64,000 nucleotides of DNA from Rhodopirellula sp. (GCA_002690925.1 NZGD01000279.1:1-64000); one strand, 5' to 3'. Counted from the first letter of the stretch, positions 38,726 through 48,902 are shown. The notes: generated from the letters alone by a model not told the origin. Translations and numbers: made by a program.

Positions 38726-39370
38726 CTAGATCGCCTCAATGTGCAGACTGCGTCGACGCCTCTCTTTTCTTCGCACATCATCAATCAAGCCAGCCACACC
38801 CTTCACATCAGCAATACCTATCATATGTAAAAGTGGGTGTGACCTGTCACTGCTGGTAACCGTAATTCTACCAACTCCCAGCACCCTCTGTACCGGTCCC
38901 TGAGTAAAGCTAACGTCATCGATGTCGATCACTTCGATTCGATCTGTATTACGAGTCAAGATTCCGGTTTGGTGGATAAAACGCTGACTTGTAAGCTCAT
39001 AATGCACCCCAAACCGCCTCCAGCCGTAAATGACGGCCCCAACCAACCAGATCAAAAGGATCACACCAAGCGAAATGGGGAGGGTGAGAAATCCAAAAAA
39101 TGGCACAAAAAACGGCAGAATCAGCGTGGCTACCGAAAGAACCCCGAGCAGGATCCACGTCCCGACCATGGCCTTGCCGCTGTAGCCTCCGTTCCAAAGC
39201 TCTTCCTCAGGTTCATAATCTTCAACGGGTTCCTGTGTGCTCTGAACTTGCTCACGAAACTTGTCAGCAGCGTTCATTGTGGGTGGTTGCCTTGTTTTCT
39301 CGGCCTCAGGTGCGTCTTGTTGAGCTTCCTCGCGTTCACTTTCGTTATTCACCGCACGTTTCCTTTTCAT
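38726..39370 (-). CDS. Bacterial PH-domain membrane protein (YdbS-like)
   Basis: A 214-residue protein. The first 65 residues are acidic and Gln-rich (cytoplasmic). Two transmembrane helices follow (about 70-92 and 95-117, with L-P-F-F-V-P-F-F-G-F between). The C-terminal domain matches bacterial PH (bPH_2): Y-E-L-T-S-Q-R-F-I-H-Q-T-G-I, D-R-I-E-V-I-D-I-D-D-V-S-F, I-T-V-T-S-S-D. Similar proteins (YdbS/YdbT) assist membrane or cell-wall protection, but no role is shown here. ATG 39370 is used; ATG at residue 32 is an alternative. It diverges from nrdR with about 129 bases between and is followed by the GYF_2 gene. Confidence 0.82.
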   Translation of the reverse strand: MKRKRAVNNESEREEAQQDAPEAEKTRQPPTMNAADKFREQVQSTQEPVEDYEPEEELWNGGYSGKAMVGTWILLGVLSVATLILPFFVPFFGFLTLPISLGVILLIWLVGAVIYGWRRFGVHYELTSQRFIHQTGILTRNTDRIEVIDIDDVSFTQGPVQRVLGVGRITVTSSDRSHPLLHMIGIADVKGVAGLIDDVRRKERRRRSLHIEAI

Positions 39371-39499
39371 CGAGAGTTGTTTTCTGCACCCGAAATCGTG
39401 ATTGTTAAAAACACGAAATTTCTGGAACGGTTGCAGGTTTTGGACGCACCTCCGATACTATACAGACTCCGGAGTTGCCCGTCATTTCCCAGGTGCTGC

Positions 39500-39973
39500 A
39501 TGCGTTGCCCCTATTGCCATGTCGATAATGATCGCGTCCTAGACACGCGTGCCGCCGAAGGTGGCTACATGGTCCGCCGCAAACGCCTCTGCAGTTCATG
39601 CCAGCGGAAGTTTGCGACTGCCGAGAAAATTGAAAGCCTCAGCGTTCGGGTCGTCAAAACAGATGAAACACGACAACCACTCGATCGCGAGAAAATCCGC
39701 CGCGGGATCGAACGGGCCTGCTCCAAACGCCCCATCAAAAGCGACATCATTGAACGTGTTGTCCAAGACATCGAAACTGACATCTACGCGAACTTCGACT
39801 CCGAGGTAACCTCCTCCCAGGTAGGCGATATCGTGATGCGTCACTTGGCGAAGCTTGACGAGGTCGCTTACATACGCTTTGCAAGCGTCTATCGCGATTT
39901 TGATGATACCCAAGACTTCGTCCGAGCAATATCAACGATCATGGGCCCAAAAGTGAACCCTCCGGGTCGCTAA
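39500..39973 (+). CDS. nrdR: Transcriptional repressor NrdR
   Basis: A 157-residue NrdR. The N-terminal zinc ribbon is C-P-Y-C ... C-S-S-C (residues 3-6 and about 31-34), with R-V-L-D-T-R between as usual. The ATP-cone domain (about 48-138) shows V-V-K-T-D-E-T-R-Q-P-L-D-R-E-K-I-R and the D-x-V-A-Y-I-R-F-A-S-V-Y-R segment. It represses ribonucleotide reductase genes in response to dATP/ATP. ATG 39500 fits the family start; AGGTG lies upstream. The frame continues upstream to 38969 without homology. No ribonucleotide reductase gene lies in this window, and I did not find a convincing NrdR box nearby. Confidence 0.95.
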   Translation: MRCPYCHVDNDRVLDTRAAEGGYMVRRKRLCSSCQRKFATAEKIESLSVRVVKTDETRQPLDREKIRRGIERACSKRPIKSDIIERVVQDIETDIYANFDSEVTSSQVGDIVMRHLAKLDEVAYIRFASVYRDFDDTQDFVRAISTIMGPKVNPPGR

Positions 39974-40141
39974 AAATTTGCAATCTCCCTGCAGCAATGA
40001 TGCATGGTCTGACTCGGCGTTTGCCCGAGACCAAATTGGGATTGCCACCACAGCTCATTTGTTCTTAACAAACACAATGTGCTTTGTCCCTAATTCCATG
40101 CTGTCCAACCGACGTCATGGTGCGCGTCCCAGAGGATTCCC

Positions 40142-40870
40142 ATGCAAACACCTGACAAGTTCCTCATTTTTTGTCGACGCACTTCCAAGCTAATACTTTT
40201 TATCACTGCAGCCCTTCTATACACCGCACCAAACGAGATTGCTGCGCAAGGTCCTACCCAGACTGCTGCGCGGGGGAATACACAGCGTGGTGCAACTGTA
40301 GGCGGTATTGCTGGCGCGATTACGGGTGCCGCCATTGGTGATCACAACGGCGAGACCGGTGCTGGAGCAGCCATCGGTGGAATTATTGGCGCATTTGCTG
40401 GTGGACTTCTTGGGAACGCAGAGGACAAACGCCAAGCGTATCAAAGTCAGAGGCATTATCATGAATCTCAACAGCAACTGCAGCAATATCAAAGAACTGC
40501 CGTTTCCTCTCAGGACATCGTGGCAATGACCCGCAATGGCCTTAGCGAACAGGTGATCATCAACCAGATTCAACAACTTGGCGTGCAAACACAACCTCAG
40601 GTTGCCGATATCATCGCGTTACATCAGCAAGGTGTCAGTGAAAACATCATCACTGCTATGCAGCAAGCTCGGCACCGCCCCAGTTCGTACAACCGCGTCA
40701 CAGTTCCTGCAAGAAGAAACCCCCAACCGCAAAATTGGCAGGGGTCAGTCATCGCACCCACATACAGATATCATGCAGTTCCCCACTATCCCCCACCGGG
40801 ATGCTACTACCCTGAACGGATCTACCACCATCACCAAGGTTACTCGAGTGGAATACACATCCGATTCTGA
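40142..40870 (+). CDS. Glycine-zipper envelope protein
   Basis: A 242-residue exported protein. A signal peptide (hydrophobic about 17-30) is followed by a glycine-zipper membrane segment (about 50-98: V-G-G-I-A-G-A-I-T-G-A-A-I-G, then I-G-G-I-I-G-A-F-A-G-G-L-L-G), like 17-kDa-antigen/OmpA-type glycine-zipper proteins. Next comes a Gln-rich helical region with two similar repeats (M-T-R-N-G-L-S-E-Q-V-I-I and H-Q-Q-G-V-S-E-N-I-I), then a Tyr/His/Pro-rich tail (Y-H-H-H-Q). AGAGGA precedes ATG 40142. Probably envelope-associated; role unknown. It converges with a large TPR gene. Confidence 0.75.
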   Translation: MQTPDKFLIFCRRTSKLILFITAALLYTAPNEIAAQGPTQTAARGNTQRGATVGGIAGAITGAAIGDHNGETGAGAAIGGIIGAFAGGLLGNAEDKRQAYQSQRHYHESQQQLQQYQRTAVSSQDIVAMTRNGLSEQVIINQIQQLGVQTQPQVADIIALHQQGVSENIITAMQQARHRPSSYNRVTVPARRNPQPQNWQGSVIAPTYRYHAVPHYPPPGCYYPERIYHHHQGYSSGIHIRF

Positions 40871-40930
40871 CACTCGAGGTTTTTCCCTGAAATCAAGTCA
40901 GGCCCCGTAGCGTCGATGGAAGCGACCTCT

Positions 40931-43744
40931 TTAAGGCTGGTCCTCTTCAACACCTTTGGCAAATTTCTTGATTTGCTCGTGCAGGTGCCATTGGCCAGGA
41001 TCATCGAGAAGACAGGCCTGCTCAATTTGCAACGCTTCTTTCGTCCTTCCCAGCAAGAAAAGTATTTCGGCAAGCGTGTCCCGGTAAGTTGTGCTTTCCG
41101 GCTCCACCCTTACTGCCAACGTTGCCAGTTTCAAGGCATCATTCAGACGTCGCTTGTTCTTTGCGGCAACCCAAGCAACATTGTTACAAGTCATTGCGTC
41201 GCAAGAAAAACGCTCGGCATAGTCTACACCAGCATCCAGAATCTGATCCAACACAGTATCCGCAAGCTGCTCCATCCCAGCCATCCGCATCAAAGGCAAC
41301 TGCTCTTCGGAGAAACTGATGTCCAGCGGATCTAATTGAAGAATACGCTTCAGGCTTCGAGCCACCGTCTCACGATCTTTTTCGCGAATTCCGGCCTCCA
41401 ATCGCCACTCCTGAATCATCAGGGGTAGAGACACGTAGGCGGTTGCTCGATAACGTTCAGAATCAACCATATCAATCACGGCAACATCAAACAAACGAGC
41501 AGCTTCGGAAGGCTGTTCCTTCTCGATGGTCAGCACGTACTTGCGGATCACGTCGTACAAAATTAATCCTGCATACGTCGCCTGCGTTGAATCGACGGTT
41601 AACGCTGCCAGTGGCAACATTCCTTTGTAAACCTCGGTTGCCAAATCGGTTTCCCCATGTTCACGCAGGTAATCGGCGATTGCCATCCGAAATCGAAACG
41701 ATGGAGAGCAAAGAACAACTTCCAGTTTGTTTCTCAAAGAATTGGCCAATGCCTGATCCCCGATGCGCCGTGCACTAACCCAACGTCCAATTAGCGTCTT
41801 CACCGTAGCAGCATCCAAGTCTCCAACGCTGCCAAATTTCGGGTCTTCAATCGTTGCAGATTTCCTTGCAGCCAACGTCTCTATTTTCTCGAACCATCCC
41901 TTCGCTTCCACCATGCTTCCGGTCGACAATTCTGCTTCAGCCAGTCGCAGCATCGCATTAACCTGCCCTCGCTCAGCAAATCTCCGCAAGTAAGCAGCAG
42001 CAATTTGATACTTCCCATGTTTAAGCAACAGTCCGTAAATATTATCCATGAAGAAAACTGGTGTTCCCGTTTTCGGCTGAATCACGTCGAGGCGACGAAA
42101 GATGCTATCCATCATCAACTCCAAAACCTGATCGACATTAACCCCAGCGGCAGTATTCCCACGAGCAATCTGACAAACCACAGAAAGCTGCTTACTGAGA
42201 GCTGCAGATTTATAAACTTGCTGCACCGAGTCATGCAGCAGTGACAATGTCGCGATGTCACAGTCACCAATTGAATCTGCAAGCCAACGCTCGTCATTCA
42301 TCTGCAACTGCGTTGGATTACCAAAAAGCACCACTTGTTCAACCCACTGCCTACGAATGACTGGGGAGATGCGATTTAGCAAATACTCCTTGATCTCTCG
42401 TTCCTTACCAAATCGCCAATTTTCGCATAGCCGTTTCGCAATAAGAAATCCGACATCGTCACGACCGACTGCATTTAGACAGTTAATAAGCATCACCAAC
42501 TTGTCTACTTCATCACACATGGATCCTCTGTTCAAACCCTGCGACTTCTGAAGTATCTTCTGACTCTCCAAAGCTTGGTCGACCCACTCAAGGTACTTAG
42601 AGTCAACCAACTCAACAGGATGTCCCAAGAGACCGAAGGTACGTTCCGGCCTCGATGCTGCGAGCGCAACCTCCGTTGAAGAAGCAGGACTTTGCTGATC
42701 CAAAATCGCGAGAGCCGTATCAAGCTGACCGTGCATGGCCAGCGTTTTCCATCGGATCCCTCGAACCTTGTTCGACTCATCAAATACAGGCGTCGAAAGT
42801 TTCTCAGTTGCCTTACGAATCAGGGACTGGTCCCCCGATCGATCGGCAGCTATCAAGATCTTCGACCAACCTTTGACATAGGATTCACTGCCGACCTCTG
42901 AATCCTTCACAATCGTCATGGCATCATCTGCGAGCTCATTCCAGCGAGATGCAAGTATCAAACAGGAATGATGTAACTGCTTGTTTTCCAGGTTCTTTGC
43001 TCGAGCAATCGCTGCCTCGATCTCACCAAGTTGGTACAGCAACAAGACTGTTATTTCATCACGTTGACTTGGAGTCCAACCTTTGGCGGCTTTAGGTAGC
43101 AGGCCCTGCACATCCAAGTCGGCTTCCATCCATTGAAGCAATTGCAGACGACACAGAGCAAGTTCACGACTCTCTGCAACCAAGTCAAGAATTTCCACCA
43201 ATTTTGAAACCTGCTGACTCTCAACGGCCAGTTGCGCCAATACCGCAAATCGAACCGAAATCAGCCCTGCGACTTTTTTTCTCAATCGGCTGGAGGCTTC
43301 CCCATCCTGTGCTACTCCAAGCGCGAAAAGTACAGCATCAAAACGCCCTTGACCAAGTAACGAACCAAGACGCGAAGTAGTCATCCCATTGCGCAAGCCC
43401 CCATACTCGTCACCAAACAGGATGCCACCTTGCCAAACTCGCTCAATCCATTCGGCACGTGCAACTACTTCCGGAACAAAGCTCTGCTTCGCTTGCCGAA
43501 CTAGGCTAGCCGTCTTCTCTGGGTTTTCCCCAAGAAGCCACATAGCACGCTGGCGATCAGCAAATTTCCCTGACGACAAGGCCTCCTCGATCCACCGAAG
43601 ATTCAACTCGCCGATTTCATCCGACTGTTGCACTAATTTCGGTATTTCAGAATCCGAAGACTGTGATCTCTGCCCCAACACCTGCATGACATGAAATGAG
43701 GAGAGACCGCTGATTACGATGGCAATGACTGCGACTCGGTTCAT
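40931..43744 (-). CDS. Large exported helical-repeat (TPR-like) protein
   Basis: A 937-residue protein. The start at 43744 gives a short signal peptide (V-A-V-I-A-I-V-I-S-G); upstream in-frame codons to 43942 add Trp-rich, unlikely sequence. The body is helical and repeat-rich, with repeated Leu/Ala/Arg helices. The C terminus has two clear TPR units (N-N-V-A-W-V-A-A-K-N-K-R-R-L-N-D-A-L-K-L-A and T-L-A-E-I-L-F-L-L-G-R-T-K-E-A-L). No enzymatic motif is visible. A periplasmic scaffold is plausible (inference). It converges with the glycine-zipper gene. Confidence 0.7.
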   Translation of the reverse strand: MNRVAVIAIVISGLSSFHVMQVLGQRSQSSDSEIPKLVQQSDEIGELNLRWIEEALSSGKFADRQRAMWLLGENPEKTASLVRQAKQSFVPEVVARAEWIERVWQGGILFGDEYGGLRNGMTTSRLGSLLGQGRFDAVLFALGVAQDGEASSRLRKKVAGLISVRFAVLAQLAVESQQVSKLVEILDLVAESRELALCRLQLLQWMEADLDVQGLLPKAAKGWTPSQRDEITVLLLYQLGEIEAAIARAKNLENKQLHHSCLILASRWNELADDAMTIVKDSEVGSESYVKGWSKILIAADRSGDQSLIRKATEKLSTPVFDESNKVRGIRWKTLAMHGQLDTALAILDQQSPASSTEVALAASRPERTFGLLGHPVELVDSKYLEWVDQALESQKILQKSQGLNRGSMCDEVDKLVMLINCLNAVGRDDVGFLIAKRLCENWRFGKEREIKEYLLNRISPVIRRQWVEQVVLFGNPTQLQMNDERWLADSIGDCDIATLSLLHDSVQQVYKSAALSKQLSVVCQIARGNTAAGVNVDQVLELMMDSIFRRLDVIQPKTGTPVFFMDNIYGLLLKHGKYQIAAAYLRRFAERGQVNAMLRLAEAELSTGSMVEAKGWFEKIETLAARKSATIEDPKFGSVGDLDAATVKTLIGRWVSARRIGDQALANSLRNKLEVVLCSPSFRFRMAIADYLREHGETDLATEVYKGMLPLAALTVDSTQATYAGLILYDVIRKYVLTIEKEQPSEAARLFDVAVIDMVDSERYRATAYVSLPLMIQEWRLEAGIREKDRETVARSLKRILQLDPLDISFSEEQLPLMRMAGMEQLADTVLDQILDAGVDYAERFSCDAMTCNNVAWVAAKNKRRLNDALKLATLAVRVEPESTTYRDTLAEILFLLGRTKEALQIEQACLLDDPGQWHLHEQIKKFAKGVEEDQP

Positions 43745-44055
43745 AACTGCCTTTTTTCTTCGCTCGTTCAATGAATTGAATCCTGACCACCAAAAAACGC
43801 AATCACCCTCATGGGGAGCAGCACGCCATATTACTCTCACAGTATAAGTTAGAAGGCCAACAAGAGCCCACCGAGAAACGTCACTCCACCAAATGAATCT
43901 AACCCAAGCAGCTACCGCTCCCACCAAGCAGTCACCAGTCATTATGATCTTATTATCGTGTTCCAGCTTCGTTTATCAGACGACCACGCCCTGGTAATGA
44001 ATGTCGTACTTGGCACACCTATCTTGCCCCCCACTCCTGAAGAGAAATCCCCACC
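43745..44055. other. Divergent intergenic region
   Basis: About 310 bases between the TPR gene (minus) and the PQQ-propeller gene (plus); promoters for both must lie here. I see no repeat, RNA gene or additional ORF that I can support. Confidence 0.5.
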
Positions 44056-45354
44056 ATGCGGCGTCGACTTTCCCAAGCGTTTTCTAAAGTTCTCTGTATC
44101 ATACCTTTCTTGGCAACGACTGCCTCAGCGGTAGACTCGTGGCCGCAATGGCGAGGAGAATTTCAAAATGGTGTAGCAAGTGGAGACAAATTCCCGACCA
44201 AATGGTCTCAAGATCAGGGCATTGCATGGCAAGCGGAGTTGCCTGGACTAGGCGGCAGCACACCCGTCACCGCCGACAAAACCGCCTATATTACATCCGG
44301 CGTACAAGGTAAAAATCAATTGCTTGCCGTTGACATGGAAACAGGCAAGCAGAAATGGACAGTATCTCTGGGAAATGATCGAGGCGGTAAGCATCGAAAA
44401 GGTAGCGGCAGCAATCCGTCCCCAGTTGTCGATGGTGATCTTATCTTTGCCTACTTCCGCAGTGGCGATCTGGCATCAGTCGACTCCAGTGGAAAAATCC
44501 GCTGGTCAAAAAATCTCCAGTCCTTGTTTGGCGAAGACACTCTCTGGTGGGATCTCGGATCGTCACCTGCACTTACAGAATCAGCGATTGTGGTTGCAGT
44601 CATGCAATCTGGCCCCAGTTACCTGGTCGCGTTCGATAAAAACACCGGTGAAGAGCTATGGAAATTTAACCGGGCCCTGAATGCTCCCGAGGAAGCTGCT
44701 CAAAGTTACTCAACACCGATTGTTGTTTCAGTCAAAGGCGAAGAGGCAATCGCAGTCATGGGTGCAGACCACTTGACGATCAACCGTGCCCGAGACGGGA
44801 AACTACTTGGTAAGCTCGGCGGCTTCAACCCAAATCAGGAGCAATACTGGCGATCTATTTCTTCGCCTGTTGCCGACGGCAACATCATTCTCTGCCCCTA
44901 CGCGAGAGGAGACACGCTAACCGCAGTTAATATCGACTCCCTTAGCGACGGTAAAGGAAAAGATGCGATCCTTTGGTTTCGCGATGATCTGGGCAGTGAC
45001 GTCCCCACACCCGCTGCTCACATGGGTCGTGCCTACGTCGTATCCGATGGCAAATCATCCAAAGGCACAGTCACATGCGTTAATCTCACAAATGGCCAAT
45101 CAGAATGGACTGTAAAACTACCCAAGTCACGCGGCGGCTACAGCAGCTCACCGCTAGTTGCGGGCAACCACCTCTATGTGACCCAGGAAAACGGAACCAC
45201 GTTCGTACTCGGACCACTCAATGAGGGCCAACCCACCATTATTTCCAAGAACATGATCGCAGATGACGAGCCCTTCACAGTCGCTAGTCCGATTCCCTAC
45301 CGAGAATCCTTGCTGCTACGCAGTCGCCACAAACTCTATCGCATCACGGAGTGA
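44056..45354 (+). CDS. PQQ-type beta-propeller secreted protein
   Basis: A 432-residue protein with a signal peptide (hydrophobic about 14-24). It begins W-P-Q-W-R-G, the usual start of PQQ-like propeller proteins, and has repeated blades (D-M-E-T-G-K-Q-K-W, D-K-N-T-G-E-E-L-W, N-L-T-N-G-Q-S-E-W). Such proteins may bind a quinone cofactor or act as scaffolds; no catalytic dehydrogenase residues are evident. RBS-like GAAGAGAAA lies before the ATG. It stands alone, with a convergent ABC permease gene downstream. Confidence 0.85.
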   Translation: MRRRLSQAFSKVLCIIPFLATTASAVDSWPQWRGEFQNGVASGDKFPTKWSQDQGIAWQAELPGLGGSTPVTADKTAYITSGVQGKNQLLAVDMETGKQKWTVSLGNDRGGKHRKGSGSNPSPVVDGDLIFAYFRSGDLASVDSSGKIRWSKNLQSLFGEDTLWWDLGSSPALTESAIVVAVMQSGPSYLVAFDKNTGEELWKFNRALNAPEEAAQSYSTPIVVSVKGEEAIAVMGADHLTINRARDGKLLGKLGGFNPNQEQYWRSISSPVADGNIILCPYARGDTLTAVNIDSLSDGKGKDAILWFRDDLGSDVPTPAAHMGRAYVVSDGKSSKGTVTCVNLTNGQSEWTVKLPKSRGGYSSSPLVAGNHLYVTQENGTTFVLGPLNEGQPTIISKNMIADDEPFTVASPIPYRESLLLRSRHKLYRITE

Positions 45355-45409
45355 AACTCTTAGCTGAGTGCCGGGACGGAACAAAGGACAATGCAGTAAA
45401 AAACGCCGT

Positions 45410-45440
45410 CGTCGTGAACGCCAAGATGCTATCCACGACG
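45410..45440. other. 7-bp inverted repeat between convergent genes
   Basis: CGTCGTG (45410-45416) and CACGACG (45434-45440), with a 17-base loop. It lies between the PQQ gene and the permease gene, both of which end here. There is no T-tract, so terminator function is weak. Confidence 0.3.
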
Positions 45441-45537
45441 TGCCACGAAAGGATCACAACCACCAGAGCAGAACCAGTTTTGGCCAAATACCAATTCAGA
45501 GTGTTGAAGAATAACACCAGTCCTGAAAAGGATCGGT

Positions 45538-47889
45538 TTAATAGTCTCTGGTGCCAAAGTAGATGCAGTTGATCACCAACATGATGCCGATGAAAAGAGA
45601 GCAACTGAAGACAGGACGAAGAATGTCATAACGCACCACTTGTTCTTCACCGGATGCATCACGCATGGTCATTGCAGACTTGCCACTTACGATTGAGCCA
45701 ATCGTCTCCCCCAATTCGCCTGTCTGCGGGATCACAAAACGCAGTGGGCCAATGGCATACTTGTCGACCCGTCGCCACACGCTCAGCGATGGATTTATCT
45801 CACCCTGCTTCGATAAGTCATCGGCTTTCAGCATGTCCATCTGGTCCGTGTGATGGGCCACATAGACAAGATTTTGCTCAGCATTAAAGGTGATTGCTTC
45901 GACAGCGTTTGGGCCCACCTGCTCACTTAATACGAATGTTTTCTCAGTATCAGACTCAGGGGTAACAAGTCTGCACCTGCCATCACTTGCAAGCAGCATG
46001 AATCGGCTATTCCCAAGACCAACAACCGAAGTTGGCAACAAGCGATCCGAAAAATCCACCTGAGCAATTGATTCGAGTGTCTTGCTGTCAAACAGCTCAA
46101 TGGGTTGTTCAGCCCGTGAAACCATCACCACGGCCCCTGAAACCGCAATGACTCCCGCAATCGATGGATCGCCTTCCAACTCATGCTCAGCGGATTGTGT
46201 CCATGACTGGCCATCCTCGGACCGAACAAACCGAAGCAACCTCGCTCGACTCAGAAGGTACAACTCACTCTCGCTAGCACCAACAATGACGACCGTGGGC
46301 GGGGCAACAGCCATTCCCCGTGGAAGAACCGACGTAAAACCGGTGGGCGCGACTCCCAACATGCTGCTCAAACGGCCGAGCAAACCACCCGTCAAGTCAG
46401 GTGTTTGAGGTGTCTTTTCTTTCTTTTCTTTCTTTTCTTCTTCGGCAGAATTTTCGCCCGCAGCCGCAAGAACACTCGCAATATCAGTTTGATTCAGGTT
46501 GCTTCCACTCAAAGTCAGCAAAGAATCAGAAGCCTTGTAGAGTCGCACGGTTGCCGGTGGCAGACTCAGGCTCGGCTCTGGTTCCCAATCGTTGCCAGCA
46601 CTTAACACCAACAAATCTGCCGAACCTGAACCGAACGGATTCATCCGGCCTCCCTTGGTTCTTGCTGTGAAAATCGTATCTTCATCGATGACTACAGGCG
46701 GAATGATGCGATCCATGCGGAACGCATCGCTGCTAAAGATCTCGACCCACTCATTGGCATCTTTGTCAAACCGAATCAGACCATTGCCTTGCGTGCTGGC
46801 AAACGTCACATCTCCCACAACCGCAATGGATTGGATCCGTGCCGGTCCTGTTACAAATCCATCAAATACTTCGCCAATGATCCCCACAACGAAACAGAAC
46901 CCGCCAAACATGGTTGTGACACCAATCGCCAAAATCGGTGATCGCCAACGCATTCCAGCAAGCACAGAGACGCTGTAAAAAACTGAGAAGAGGAAGACAG
47001 AAACAGGAATGCACCACAACAGCCTGGCATTCCATATATCAAGTCGTAACCCAGCCACGAGATACAGTCCAACAACAAGCTGAATGACACATAAGAAGAC
47101 AAAGGCACAACCTCCAATGAACTTGCTGATCAAGAGCATGGATCTCGACACGGGCTTACTGAGCAGCAAGTGGAGCGAGCCAGGTTGCAACATGTCGGGG
47201 ATCATGGAGGCGGTGACAAGTATTCCAAGAAAAATCAGGATGAACCCGAGCAACCAGTCAATGATGAGTCGAACAACCCACTGATTAATGATCCCCACAA
47301 AGCGTGTTTTGTCGACAGCGAGCTCGGCGGGGAAATCGAAACCGGCATAGGTGAGACTGATGGACTTGTCTGAGCGTGTTGCGAAGACCCCTGGCATAGC
47401 GGCTTCGATTCTCAGCCGCGCACGACGACGACGCATCGATTCATCGAGCTCACCATCTGGCAATTCATCAAGTTCCCGCAGTTCAGAAAGTCGCAACGTA
47501 GACTCCCAAGCCTCTTTGTCGTACCAACTTTCATCATCGAGACACTTGTTCAAAGCATCTGCATATTCCGAGGTCCGGAGCGTGGTCTCCCCGCCTTCGC
47601 TGACCTCAGTCAGTTCGTCAACAATTTTCTCGGGCATTGCCGCAGCTAATCGCCCCACCGCGGTGTCTACTAATTCAGGATCCTTCAAGCCCTGAGCCAG
47701 CAGCCCCCTGAGTCGACTTCGATTCTCTAGATCACGGGCCCCCCGGAATTCAGCAGTGAGATCCTCCTGGTACCCGAACGGGGCCAAGGCAGCCAAGACA
47801 CACCAAATCGCCACAAACGCAATCCACAGAACACGCGACGAGAGTGCGGCACGAAAAGAATCTCGGATGATTGCTAGATATGGTTTCAT
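45538..47889 (-). CDS. ABC-2-type permease with large extracytoplasmic insert
   Basis: A 783-residue permease. A first transmembrane helix is at about 17-38. Residues 39-195 form a Glu/Arg-rich soluble segment. A membrane core of about five helices follows (195-345: L-I-I-D-W-L-L-G-F-I-L-I-F-L-G, L-H-L-L-L-S-K-P-V-S-R, then two more). A long domain (about 350-745) comes next before a last helix (755-775). The long domain has repeated strand patterns (T-F-A-S-T-Q-G-N-G-L-I-R-F-D, V-V-V-I-G-A-S-E-S-E-L-Y-L-L-S, L-V-Y-V-A-H-H-T-D) like a beta propeller. L-L-S-K-P-V-S-R is typical of ABC-2 permeases. ATGA overlap couples it to the ATPase gene. Confidence 0.82.
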   Translation of the reverse strand: MKPYLAIIRDSFRAALSSRVLWIAFVAIWCVLAALAPFGYQEDLTAEFRGARDLENRSRLRGLLAQGLKDPELVDTAVGRLAAAMPEKIVDELTEVSEGGETTLRTSEYADALNKCLDDESWYDKEAWESTLRLSELRELDELPDGELDESMRRRRARLRIEAAMPGVFATRSDKSISLTYAGFDFPAELAVDKTRFVGIINQWVVRLIIDWLLGFILIFLGILVTASMIPDMLQPGSLHLLLSKPVSRSMLLISKFIGGCAFVFLCVIQLVVGLYLVAGLRLDIWNARLLWCIPVSVFLFSVFYSVSVLAGMRWRSPILAIGVTTMFGGFCFVVGIIGEVFDGFVTGPARIQSIAVVGDVTFASTQGNGLIRFDKDANEWVEIFSSDAFRMDRIIPPVVIDEDTIFTARTKGGRMNPFGSGSADLLVLSAGNDWEPEPSLSLPPATVRLYKASDSLLTLSGSNLNQTDIASVLAAAGENSAEEEKKEKKEKTPQTPDLTGGLLGRLSSMLGVAPTGFTSVLPRGMAVAPPTVVIVGASESELYLLSRARLLRFVRSEDGQSWTQSAEHELEGDPSIAGVIAVSGAVVMVSRAEQPIELFDSKTLESIAQVDFSDRLLPTSVVGLGNSRFMLLASDGRCRLVTPESDTEKTFVLSEQVGPNAVEAITFNAEQNLVYVAHHTDQMDMLKADDLSKQGEINPSLSVWRRVDKYAIGPLRFVIPQTGELGETIGSIVSGKSAMTMRDASGEEQVVRYDILRPVFSCSLFIGIMLVINCIYFGTRDY
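46415..46441 (-). repeat. 9-bp coding repeat, three copies
   Basis: On the plus strand TTTTCTTTC occurs at 46415-46423 and 46424-46432, then a variant to 46441. On the coding (minus) strand it encodes a Lys-Glu-Lys tract in the extracytoplasmic insert of the permease. A slippage-prone site; a change that is not a multiple of three would disrupt the gene. Confidence 0.85.
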
Positions 47890-48902
47890 GAGCCAGAATC
47901 CTCTTGTGTCGCTTTTCCGACTAGTTTCATGAAAGTGTCTTCCAAGCTTGGCCGCTTGACGTCGAGTCTTGTTATCGACACTCCGTCAGCCCGCACAAGA
48001 TCAACAATTTGATCAACAGAATGCTGCTGACTCACCTTGCCAATGAGTCGATGTGTACCTCGGGGCGAACCATTGGGATCTAGGCCCAAACCTAAATCCG
48101 GATGACTTTCCGATGCTCCCTCGATGAACTGCTTCGCAGCATCTTCATCATCGAAACAGACGTCCAACAGAACGACATCGGCATCCTGTTTGCCAGCCAG
48201 ATCGGCAATCGTGCCAGAACCTCGTATTTCGCCGCTGGCTAGAACCGCGACGCGAGTACAGACGACTTCAACTTCCTGCAAGATATGACTATTGAGAAAG
48301 ATTGTCTTGCCTGCCGCACTCAAACGCTCGATCACCTTCCTGACTTCGCTCCGGCCTACGGGGTCCAAACCGTCTGTGGGTTCATCCAGCACGAGTAAAT
48401 CCGGGTCATGAATTAACGCCTGGGCTAAGCCAAGACGTTGATTCATACCCTTACTGAATCGCTTCAAAGGCTCCCGATCACGCCCTTGCAAACCAACCAG
48501 CTCCAGCAGCTCGTCGCTTCGCTTGTCGATTTGCTGCTTGGACATGTTGCTCAAGCGACCGTAAAACCTTAGCGCTGAACGAGCGGTGTGATGCCGGTCC
48601 ACACGCAAAGTCTCGGGCAAATAGCCGATTTTGCTGCGAGCAAATTTAGAACCTGCCACTTTTCCGAAGACAGCCGCTTTACCTGACGTCGGGCGAACGA
48701 CACCTAGCAATACTTTTACAAGCGTTGTTTTCCCGGCCCCGTTTGGACCGAGCAGGCCGAACACCTCACCACGAGCCGCCTCAAGCGATATGCCCTTCAA
48801 CGCATGAACTCTGCGGCTCCCGCGAAGAGACCATTTGCTATAACACTTTGCGACGTTTTCGACGTGAACAATTGGGGTGCCAGTAGAAGATTTCGAATTC
48901 AC
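47886..48902 (-). CDS. ABC transporter ATP-binding protein
   Basis: A 338-residue ATPase. Walker A is G-P-N-G-A-G-K-T (about 53-60), the signature is F-S-K-G-M-N-Q-R-L (about 148-156), Walker B L-L-V-L-D-E-P-T (about 169-176), with H-loop S-H. It belongs to the multidrug/lipid-type ABC-2 exporters (CcmA-like). A C-terminal domain of about 80 residues follows, ending in R-L-D-V-K-R-P-S-L-E-D-T-F. The start is GTG 48902 (GTGA overlaps the upstream stop by four bases). It forms a transporter with the permease next door; the substrate is unknown. The operon order is small protein > ATPase > permease. Confidence 0.93.
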   Translation of the reverse strand: MNSKSSTGTPIVHVENVAKCYSKWSLRGSRRVHALKGISLEAARGEVFGLLGPNGAGKTTLVKVLLGVVRPTSGKAAVFGKVAGSKFARSKIGYLPETLRVDRHHTARSALRFYGRLSNMSKQQIDKRSDELLELVGLQGRDREPLKRFSKGMNQRLGLAQALIHDPDLLVLDEPTDGLDPVGRSEVRKVIERLSAAGKTIFLNSHILQEVEVVCTRVAVLASGEIRGSGTIADLAGKQDADVVLLDVCFDDEDAAKQFIEGASESHPDLGLGLDPNGSPRGTHRLIGKVSQQHSVDQIVDLVRADGVSITRLDVKRPSLEDTFMKLVGKATQEDSGS